Program-made: the position numbers and the translations under genes
Part shown: positions 58,143 to 64,000 of the stretch, piece by piece
How positions within the stretch are numbered: the stretch's first letter is position 1
How the letters are laid out: each line of letters opens with the position of its first letter
DNA from: JAOADN01 sp049323795
GTDB taxonomy: Bacteria; Pseudomonadota; Alphaproteobacteria; Rhodobacterales; Rhodobacteraceae
Length of the DNA stretch: 64,000 bases
Reading direction: 5' to 3'
Assembly: GCA_049323795.1 (NCBI GenBank)
Contig: JBMOOH010000035.1
Coordinates: 36,930 to 100,929, forward strand
Notes under the pieces: generated by a model
Told to the model about the DNA's origin: nothing
Database searches by the model: none
Seen by the model: the letters and a program-made list of their open reading frames with translations, nothing else

Positions 58143-59507
58143 ATGACCGACACGATGGCCGCCCTCGTCGATCTGTCGCAGCTTCCCGGCGACGCGCTTC
58201 CGGCATCCGCGCGCCGGATGGCGCGCTTCTCGCTCTTCGACTGGATGGTCGTGGGCCTTGCCGGGAAGGACGAACCCCTGGCGCGGATCGTCCGCGGCCT
58301 TGTGGCCGCCGAGGGGTCGCGCGGGCAGAGTTCGGTCATCGGCGGACAATCCGCCGCTCCGAGGGCCGCGGCGCTGGTCAACGGCGCGACGAGTCACGCC
58401 CTCGACTACGACGACACGCATTTCGCGCATGTCGGTCACCCGTCGGTCGGCATCCTGCCGGCGGCCCTTGCCCTTGCCGAAGACCGCGCCCGGACGACCG
58501 GAAGCCTCGTCGATGCCTTCCTCGTCGGCGCCGAGGCTTCGGTGCGGCTGGGAATGGTGCTCGGGGCGGTCCACTACAACCGTGGCTTCCACCAGACCGC
58601 GACGGCCGGCGCATTCGGCGCAGCGGTCGCCGCGGCGCGGATGATCGGCCTGCCGCCGGACCGGACGCGGGCTGCGCTGAGCCTCGTGGCGACCCGGGCC
58701 TCGGGGCTGAAATGCCAGTTCGGGACGATGGGCAAGCCCTATAATGCAGGTATCGCCGCGTCGAACGGGATCGAGGCGGCGCTGCTGGCCGAGATGGGCT
58801 TCACCTCGGCCGACGACGGGATCATGGGGCCGCAGGGTTTCGTGCCCACGCATTCCGACGCCCCCGACACGGTCGCCCCCTGGGCGGACCCGCCTCCGCG
58901 CAGGTTCCTTTTCGAGGATGTCAAGCACAAGCTCCATGCCTGCTGCCATGGCACGCATGCTATGATCGAGGCGCTCCGCCCGCTCCGGCAGTCGGGGATT
59001 GCGCCCGCCGGCGTGCGGGCGCTCGACCTTCGCGTCAATCCGCGCTGGCTGTCGGTCTGCGACATCAAGCGGCCGCGCACCGGGCTCGAGGTCAAGTTCA
59101 GCTACTGCTGGCTGTCGGGCATGGTCCTTGCCGGGATCGACACGGCCGCGGAAGCATCCTACAGCGACGCGCGGGCGGCGGATGCCGCCCTGGCGGACTT
59201 CGCGGCGCGGGTCACGGTGACCGGCGACCCTGCGGTCCCGGACACCGCCGCCACGGGTGAGGCCGTGCTTGCCGACGGCAGCCGTCGCAGCCTGTCTTCC
59301 GACCTTGCGGTCCGCCAGCCGCTGCAGGACCTGGCCGAGGGCCTGCGGGCCAAGGCGCGCGCCCTGATCGGTGCGGGACCGGCGGATCGGGTCTGGGCGG
59401 CTGTTCATGCCGACGAGGCGGCCCCCGCCGCGACGCTCGGCGCGCTCCTCGGAGCGGCGGACCCTTCGGCCGCGCCGGCCCGTGACCGACCCGTGACCGT
59501 CCCGTGA
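58143..59507 (+). CDS. MmgE/PrpD family protein
   Basis: 454 residues of the family that includes 2-methylcitrate dehydratase and cis-aconitate decarboxylase. Conserved text: VNGATSHALDYDDTHFAHVGHPSV near residues 80-103 (core HALDYDDTH), GFHQTATAGAFGAAVAAARM, GTMGKPYNAGIAASNG, and KLHACCHGTHAMIEAL, which supplies the usual His/Lys active-site residues. Short 3' end: the last codons fall in an 11-bp tandem repeat (59479-59511), encoding RDRPVTVP and part of the trailer. Overall role probably dehydration, decarboxylation or isomerisation of a tricarboxylic-type acid. Forms an operon with the acyl-CoA dehydrogenase. Confidence 0.92.
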   Translation: MTDTMAALVDLSQLPGDALPASARRMARFSLFDWMVVGLAGKDEPLARIVRGLVAAEGSRGQSSVIGGQSAAPRAAALVNGATSHALDYDDTHFAHVGHPSVGILPAALALAEDRARTTGSLVDAFLVGAEASVRLGMVLGAVHYNRGFHQTATAGAFGAAVAAARMIGLPPDRTRAALSLVATRASGLKCQFGTMGKPYNAGIAASNGIEAALLAEMGFTSADDGIMGPQGFVPTHSDAPDTVAPWADPPPRRFLFEDVKHKLHACCHGTHAMIEALRPLRQSGIAPAGVRALDLRVNPRWLSVCDIKRPRTGLEVKFSYCWLSGMVLAGIDTAAEASYSDARAADAALADFAARVTVTGDPAVPDTAATGEAVLADGSRRSLSSDLAVRQPLQDLAEGLRAKARALIGAGPADRVWAAVHADEAAPAATLGALLGAADPSAAPARDRPVTVP

Positions 59508-59511
59508 CCGT
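59479..59511. repeat. 11-bp tandem repeat, three copies, at the end of the MmgE/PrpD gene
   Basis: cccgtgaccga, cccgtgaccgt and cccgtgaccgt follow each other at 59479, 59490 and 59501. Since 11 is not a multiple of three, gain or loss of a copy changes the C-terminal reading frame. A second duplication (12 bp, 11 of 12 matching) lies at 59566-59589. Confidence 0.9.
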
Positions 59512-59590
59512 CCCGCGGCAGGGACCTCGCACCGGGCAGCATCCCGCGGCGGCCCCGATGCCTGGCCAGACGACGGGCCAGACGGCGGGC

Positions 59591-60556
59591 CTATGGGTCG
59601 GGCGGCCTGTCCCGTGAAAGCTCGGGGCTGAGGCGCGCTTTCCAGATACCGCGGCCGACCAGCTCCCGCGCGACGTCGATGGCGATCCTGCGGACCGCCG
59701 AGCAGGCCGGCGACATCGCACGATCAGGGTTGTGTGCCAGATAGACCGGGCGCTGCATCACCGGGGCGACGATGGGCGAGGTCACCAGTTCGCCGCGCAT
59801 CACGAAATCGTTCGACGCTGCCGGCGACAGGATCGTATGGCCGGACCCGCGGGCCACCAGTTCCTTGATCTGCGTCATCGCGTCCATCTCGATCACCACC
59901 GACAGGGCGATGCCCTGCGACTGAGCGTATCTGTCGATCGTCTTTCTCAGCCCATGCGTGGGCGAGGGAAGGATCATCTCGAGGTGGCGCAGGTCCGCAA
60001 GCCGGACCGGCTGGCCCGGTGGCGTGTCGAGCGGCCAGTTGTCGGGCGCGGAAAACAGGCACAGTTCCTCGTCGAGGATGTGGGCCGCACGAAAATGCGA
60101 TTTATTATCAAGGTCGTAGAGGAAGCCGATCTCGACGGTGTGGTCCTCGATCCACGCCTTGATGAAGCCGCTCATGGCCTCGATGGCCTGAAGCCTGACC
60201 TGCGGCAGTTCCAGCCTTATGGTTTCGGCCAGAGGCACGGACATCACCATCGAGATCGACGGAGGAATCCCCAGGGCGACCGGCCCGCGAAGGATGCTTC
60301 CCGAATGCCGGACCTCCTCGACACACCGGTCCATCCCCGCGCAGATGCCCCGCGCGTGCCGGACGAGGAGCTCGCCCGCCTCGGTCAGCAGGATGCCGCG
60401 CGACGAGCGTTCGATCAGCGCCACGTTGAATTCGGATTCGAGCTTGATGACATGCTGCGACAGCGACGGCTGGGCCACCCCGAGCCGCTGGGATGCAGCG
60501 GACAGCGACCGCTCCTCGGAAATCGCGATGAAGTATCGAAGCTGACGAATGTCCAT
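59591..60556 (-). CDS. LysR-family transcriptional regulator
   Basis: 321 residues. The start ATG at 60556 immediately precedes MDIRQLRYFIAISEERSLSA; the HTH core is LGVAQPSLSQHVIKLE. Effector-binding domain from about residue 90 (VALGIPPSISMVMSVPLAETI), resembling Nac/Cbl-like regulators of aromatic or amino-acid metabolism. It is divergent from the CoA-transferase gene across 134 bp and convergent with the MmgE/PrpD gene; the CoA-transferase is the most likely target. Confidence 0.92.
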   Translation of the reverse strand: MDIRQLRYFIAISEERSLSAASQRLGVAQPSLSQHVIKLESEFNVALIERSSRGILLTEAGELLVRHARGICAGMDRCVEEVRHSGSILRGPVALGIPPSISMVMSVPLAETIRLELPQVRLQAIEAMSGFIKAWIEDHTVEIGFLYDLDNKSHFRAAHILDEELCLFSAPDNWPLDTPPGQPVRLADLRHLEMILPSPTHGLRKTIDRYAQSQGIALSVVIEMDAMTQIKELVARGSGHTILSPAASNDFVMRGELVTSPIVAPVMQRPVYLAHNPDRAMSPACSAVRRIAIDVARELVGRGIWKARLSPELSRDRPPDP

Positions 60557-60690
60557 CGCGGGCGCCCGCCCCATGAGCCATGCCGGACAGGCTATTGAGA
60601 CGGCGTCTAGCTTGTCAAGGAAACGCCTCTTTGCCCGAAGCTTGCGCCAGGGCCTAGTCTCGAGGGCATCCGAATGGGAGGCACCCGTCC
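60557..60690. promoter_or_regulatory. divergent LysR/CoA-transferase control region
   Basis: Contains a palindrome agacg-g-cgtct (60598-60608), a candidate LysR half-site area, and a possible rightward promoter TTGCCC (60631-60636) with TAGTCT (60655-60660) at 18-bp spacing. A gggagg ribosome site lies before the ATG at 60691. Assignments by eye. Confidence 0.45.
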
Positions 60691-61845
60691 ATGCGCGATC
60701 TTGAAGGGGTTCTCGTCGTGTCGGTCGAACAGGCCGTCGCCGCACCCTATGCGACGTCGCTGCTTGCCGACGCAGGCGCCCGCGTGATCAAGGTCGAGCG
60801 GCCCGAGGGAGACTTCGCGCGCGGCTACGACCGCTTCGTCCACGGCGAAAGCACCTATTTCGTCTGGATCAACCGGGGCAAGGAGTCGATCTGCCTCGAC
60901 CTGCGGCAGGACGGGGAAAGGGACATCCTGACGAACATGATCGCCCGCGCGGATGTCTTCGTGCAGAACCTGGCCCCCGGAGCGGCGGCCCGGCTGGGGG
61001 TCGGTCCGGGCGAGACCTGCCGCCGGCATCCGTCGCTGATCTACTGCTCGATCTCCGGCTACGGCGAGGACGGGCCCTACCGCGACCAGAAGGCCTACGA
61101 CATGCTCGTCCAGGGCGAGGCCGGGCTTCTGTCGGTCAACGGAACGCCCGAAGGCGCGGCGCGCGTCGGCATCTCGGTCTGCGACATCGCGGCCGGGCAG
61201 TCGGCGCAGGGGGCGATCCTGCAGGCGCTCTTCGCCCGCCAGCGCACCGGCCGCGGCCGTGCCATCGACGTGTCGATGTTCCACACCATGGCGGACTGGA
61301 TGAACGTGCCGTTCCTGCAGACCCTCTACAGCGGAACGGCCCCCCGGAGGGTCGGACTGCGCCACCCGTCGATCGCCCCCTACGGGGCCTTCGACTGCGC
61401 GGACGGACGCGAGGTGCTGCTGGCCGTTCAGAGCGACAGGGAGTGGCGCGCGCTCTGCGACAAGGTTCTCGGCCGGCCCGACCTGGGCGAGGATGTCCGG
61501 TTCGCCCGGAACGTGGACCGGGTGGCCAATTCCGGCGAGATCGACGCGATGATCGCCGCGGTCCTTTCACGGATGGATCGGGAGACGGCCATCAGGACGC
61601 TGACCGGCGCCGGGATCGCCAGCGGCAGGCTTTCCACCATGGAGGATCTGCTCGTCCATCCGCAGGCCCGGCGTCTCCGCGCGGACAGCCCGTCCGGGCC
61701 GGTCGAGATGATGGCGCGCGGAACCCGGGTCGCGGGCCGGCCCGAGCCCGGTGGCGGCAGGGTGCCGGCGCTCGACGAACACGGCGCCGCGCTCCGGGCC
61801 GAGTTCGCCCGCGCCACGCCGGGGGCGACCGGGACCCCGGCCTGA
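60691..61845 (+). CDS. class III CoA-transferase (CaiB/BaiF family)
   Basis: 384-residue CoA-transferase. Conserved N-terminus LEGVLVVSVEQAVAAPYATSLLADAGA (core VEQAVAAPYATSLLADAG), IKVERPEGDFARGYD, and the catalytic Asp in QKAYDMLVQGEAGL. YCSISGYGEDGPY and GRAIDVSMFHTMADW follow. Transfers CoA between two carboxylic acids through a glutamyl/aspartyl anhydride mechanism. With the acyl-CoA dehydrogenase and MmgE/PrpD genes it probably activates an organic acid for oxidation (itaconate- or mesaconate-like acids are possible). Controlled presumably by the divergent LysR. Confidence 0.93.
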   Translation: MRDLEGVLVVSVEQAVAAPYATSLLADAGARVIKVERPEGDFARGYDRFVHGESTYFVWINRGKESICLDLRQDGERDILTNMIARADVFVQNLAPGAAARLGVGPGETCRRHPSLIYCSISGYGEDGPYRDQKAYDMLVQGEAGLLSVNGTPEGAARVGISVCDIAAGQSAQGAILQALFARQRTGRGRAIDVSMFHTMADWMNVPFLQTLYSGTAPRRVGLRHPSIAPYGAFDCADGREVLLAVQSDREWRALCDKVLGRPDLGEDVRFARNVDRVANSGEIDAMIAAVLSRMDRETAIRTLTGAGIASGRLSTMEDLLVHPQARRLRADSPSGPVEMMARGTRVAGRPEPGGGRVPALDEHGAALRAEFARATPGATGTPA

Positions 61846-61997
61846 CAGCAAACTTGCTGCCGGCCCTGCCGATCCGGACGCCCTGAGCCCGGCGAACGGC
61901 TGCCCCCGCAGGTATCCATTCCGTTGCCGCGGGGCGGGCTTGGACGTAGACTTGGCCCGGCCGCGACGTCTTCTGGCGAACACGGACGGAGGTGATG

Positions 61998-62474
61998 ATG
62001 TATCGTACGCTTCTGCTTGCCTATGACGGCACCCTCGACGGGCGGCGGGCGCTCCGGGAAGGGGCGCTTGTTGCGCGCATGTGCGGCGCACGCGTGGTCC
62101 TGCTTGCGGTGGTCGAGTTCGACCCCGCGCTCGTCGGATTCTCGGGCGGGGTCTACATCCCCTCGTCCGATGGAACCGCCGAGGCGCGCGAAATCCTCGC
62201 CGAAGGGTCGGAACGGCTGACCCGGCTTGGACTCGCGCACGAGGTCAGGCTCGAGCGGGGCGCTCCGGTCGAGCGGATCACCGAGGTCGCGAAGGAAGTC
62301 GGGGCCGATCTGGTGGTCGTCGGGCACCACCGGCAGGGTGCGGTCTCGCGCTGGCTCCTCGGGTCGGTGACGTCGGCCCTGAGCGACACGCTGGAATGCA
62401 GCCTGCTTGTCGCCCGCCGCGAGGTTTCCGACATCGAACTCTACGGCCCCCCGGCCGGCAAAGCGGTGGGATAG
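61998..62474 (+). CDS. universal stress protein (UspA family)
   Basis: 158 residues. Rossmann-like Usp fold: YRTLLLAYDGTLDGRRAL at the N-terminus and the C-terminal nucleotide motif VVVGHHRQGAVSRWLLGSVTSAL, which keeps the final GSV but has R where many ATP-binding members have the second Gly. A GGAGG site is five bases before the ATG at 61998 (two further in-frame starts lie just upstream). Stand-alone gene; may bind ATP and respond to starvation or oxidative stress. Confidence 0.9.
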   Translation: MYRTLLLAYDGTLDGRRALREGALVARMCGARVVLLAVVEFDPALVGFSGGVYIPSSDGTAEAREILAEGSERLTRLGLAHEVRLERGAPVERITEVAKEVGADLVVVGHHRQGAVSRWLLGSVTSALSDTLECSLLVARREVSDIELYGPPAGKAVG

Positions 62475-62499
62475 GCCCGTTCCGGCTTCCGGAGGCAGG

Positions 62500-63132
62500 T
62501 CAGACCAGTTTCAGATCGCGCGCCCGCCGCAAAGCCTGATCCGGCGTGTCCACGAGAAGGCGGTCGCAGAGCGCCGCCATCCGCGCTTCCGCCTCGTCCG
62601 CCGGCAGCCCCGGCCCTGCCCGCGGGGCTTCGGTGCCGGTCGGGCTGCCGGTCGGGTCGAGGGTCGTGCCGACCGCAAGCAGCAGCGCCCTTTCGGACGG
62701 GTCGAGAGCTTCGGGCAACTCGCTCATCCCATGCACCGCGATGACGATGCGCTGTGCCTCGGCGATCTCGTCGTCCGTCAGTTCGCGGTCGGAGCGCGCG
62801 AGCGAGCAGAGGCTGAGCGACCGGACCGGCCCGTGCGCGATCGAGGCGCCGAACTTCAGACCGTGTTTCGCCGCCTCGCGGAAGATGCCGAACGGGTCGA
62901 ACAGGAAGGGGGAACTCCACCGGATCGCGCCGCCGATCGTGAGGGCCCAGGTGGTGACCGGATCGCGCATCATGTATCCGTTTTCCATGTAGGCGTCGGT
63001 CCAGGCGACCGGAAAGGTCGAGAAGGTGAGGAGCGGCGAGGCACCGCGCAACCTCACCGCGAGGAAATACCCCGCCGGTGCGAGTCCGTCGAGCATCGCG
63101 ACCGCGGACCTGATCTGTTCTGACCGGCGCAT
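62500..63132 (-). CDS. LuxR-type autoinducer-binding domain protein without DNA-binding domain
   Basis: 210 residues. The autoinducer-binding domain is recognisable: conserved Trp/Tyr and Asp-Pro in WTDAYMENGYMMRDPVTTW, then IRWSSPF, GIFREAAKHGLKFGASIAHG and LCSLARSDRELTDDEI. After about residue 145 the LuxR HTH expected in full-length regulators is absent; instead there is a Pro/Gly-rich linker and a short helical end. It could sequester signals, dimerise with a full regulator, or serve another role. Located downstream of the truncated opgH on the same strand. Confidence 0.85.
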   Translation of the reverse strand: MRRSEQIRSAVAMLDGLAPAGYFLAVRLRGASPLLTFSTFPVAWTDAYMENGYMMRDPVTTWALTIGGAIRWSSPFLFDPFGIFREAAKHGLKFGASIAHGPVRSLSLCSLARSDRELTDDEIAEAQRIVIAVHGMSELPEALDPSERALLLAVGTTLDPTGSPTGTEAPRAGPGLPADEAEARMAALCDRLLVDTPDQALRRARDLKLV

Positions 63133-63217
63133 GGAACCTCGGCGCTGATGCGGGACCGGACGCGAGGAAAGGACACATCGGCCCGGAAGGCAACGCCAGA
63201 CTGCAGGGCGGGCCGGC

Positions 63218-63775
63218 TCAGGCGGGCGCGTGCGCCGTTTGGGCCGGCCCGGTTGCGGGGTGCCCGGCGCTCCGGACAGGGTCCGCCCCGACCGCCGCAG
63301 ATCCGTCCGCCAGGGGCCAGTCCACCAGGGGCCAGTCCGTCAGCGTCCAGCGTTCGACGACGGCGTCGTGCCGGCGCAGGATTTCCGGCAGATCGCGTTC
63401 GGCGGGCACAAGGAAGAGCGGCACACCCCCGGCCGGGCGCGATGTCCACGAGACCAGCACCGGCGCCGCGATCATCGGGACAAGGACCGGCAGAAGCCAG
63501 GGCAGCAGCCCCGGAACGGCCCAGGGGGCAGCAACCACCCCGGCCAGCCCGTGCGCCACCACGAACCGGGTTGCCATGAGTGACTCGGCCAGCCCGAGTT
63601 TGTCCGAACCGCGCCGGGTCGCGGGCCAGCCCCAGTCGACGCCGCGCAGAACCGCGATCACCGAGCGTGACTGGAACGCCATGAGAATCGGTGCGATCAG
63701 GCTGGAAAGGGCCAGATCGCCCGCGACCGATGCAAGCGCCCTCCTGACACCAACGGCCCCTTTGGATGACTCTAT
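63218..63775 (-). pseudogene. opgH: opgH (membrane glucosyltransferase for osmoregulated periplasmic glucans), 3' fragment cut by an IS element
   Basis: Only the C-terminal 180 or so codons remain. Reading leftward: GAVGVRRALASVAGDL, SSLIAPILMAFQSRSVIAVL, GVDWGWPATRRGSDKLG and hydrophobic segments (GLLPWLLPVLVPMIAAPVLV) match the end of OpgH/MdoH glucosyltransferases. The homology stops near 63770, where sequence of an IS256-type element begins, so the 5' part is missing or displaced beyond the window. The tail includes a near-perfect 15-bp duplication (63311-63340) encoding DWPLVDWPLAD. OpgH makes periplasmic beta-glucans in the inner membrane; this copy cannot. Confidence 0.75.
63311..63340. 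repeat. 15-bp tandem duplication in the opgH tail
   Basis: caggggccagtccac and caggggccagtccgt stand end to end, differing at two positions in the last three bases. Confidence 0.9.
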
Positions 63776-64000
63776 GAGGGGGATTCCCGAGTTTGCCGAA
63801 CTCTGCCTGAATGCGGCCTCAAGAGGTGGAGGACGGCATGGCGGGAATTGCGGTCACGCGGGTGGATCCGGCCGATGCTGTCCCTGAGCGTGGTGTAGGT
63901 TCTGGGTGAGGCGGTCACCGGCGATGTTCCGGCAGGGTCTGGGTGCTGACACCGACCTGGACCGGAGATTCCACCGATGACCACCGACATGATGAACCTG
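63776..64000 (+). mobile_element. left end of an IS256-family insertion element (continues past the window)
   Basis: The boundary near 63776 is where opgH homology ends. The terminal region gagggggattcccgagttt includes a subterminal inverted repeat GAGTT-tgccg-AACTC (63789-63803). The roughly 200-bp leader ends in gattccaccg before a transposase start whose first residues are MTTDMMNL, typical of alphaproteobacterial IS256-type transposases. The exact inverted repeat and the 8-9 bp target duplication cannot be fixed without the right end. Confidence 0.65.
63977..64000 (+). CDS. IS256-family transposase, first 8 codons only
   Basis: ATG at 63977 followed by ACC ACC GAC ATG ATG AAC CTG (MTTDMMNL), the usual N-terminus of IS256-type transposases in this bacterial group; the rest lies beyond the right edge. 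The preceding GGAG at 63964-63967 is a plausible ribosome site. Confidence 0.6.

Noticed and set aside
60631..60660. Strong sigma-70 promoter for the CoA-transferase
   Set aside because: TTGCCC-18-TAGTCT is only a moderate match; kept as a low-confidence note within the control region rather than as its own feature.

Overview
The window is GC-rich bacterial chromosome with densely packed, often overlapping genes (ATGA, GTGA and TGATG junctions). Gene content points to an alphaproteobacterium, most likely of the Rhodobacterales (Paracoccus/Rhodobacter-like). Supporting features are many ABC transporters for organic solutes, a choline-sulfatase, a LuxR-like autoinducer-binding protein, an OpgH fragment, an IS256-type element and GC-rich palindromic intergenic repeats. 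No rRNA, tRNA, CRISPR array or replication origin was seen. A run of ten N (18689-18698) is an assembly gap, so linkage across it is not guaranteed.

Layout. (1) 1-6420: a hydantoinase/oxoprolinase subunit (cut by the window edge), a P-loop small-molecule kinase, a sugar kinase wrecked by frameshifts, a class II aldolase and a molybdopterin oxidoreductase. (2) 6701-11434: a five-gene branched-chain-amino-acid-type ABC transporter. (3) 11438-18623: a MarR regulator divergent from a molybdenum hydroxylase (FAD subunit plus a fused [2Fe-2S]/molybdopterin subunit), a 6-hydroxynicotinate-reductase-like Fe-S protein, a UPF0280 (ApbE-superfamily) protein and a DUF1185 protein. This looks like a pathway for an N-heterocyclic compound, probably fed by the transporter. 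(4) 18734-24586: a LacI-controlled sugar ABC operon with a sugar epimerase, divergent from a 2-hydroxyacid dehydrogenase. (5) 24856-33558: a glutamine-synthetase-like ligase, a pyrroline-5-carboxylate-reductase-like enzyme, a class III aminotransferase, a small redox/stress operon with a LysR regulator, and a choline-sulfatase. (6) 33645-41697: a CocE/NonD hydrolase, a peptide-type ABC transporter with a fused double ATPase, and a phosphodiesterase-like protein.

(7) 42101-56856 is the most unusual region. A single-direction gene run encodes a sugar-type ABC binding protein, a double ATPase fused to a YbhB/PEBP domain, an SCP2-like small protein, an alpha/beta hydrolase, two enlarged permeases, a proteorhodopsin-family protein lacking the retinal lysine and both carboxylates, a flotillin, a four-helix membrane protein, a sodium-symporter-like protein and a LysR regulator. 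A divergent zinc-ribbon protein with a Gly/His tail lies upstream. I know of no described system with this composition. (8) 56965-64000: an acyl-CoA dehydrogenase, an MmgE/PrpD protein, a LysR regulator and a class III CoA-transferase (a CoA-dependent acid pathway), a universal stress protein, an autoinducer-binding protein without DNA-binding domain, and the 3' end of opgH cut by an IS256-type element.

Two sequence-level themes recur. One is GC-rich palindromic repeats between genes, with one copy inside a coding sequence. The other is many short perfect or near-perfect tandem duplications of 11-15 bp, in and between genes.
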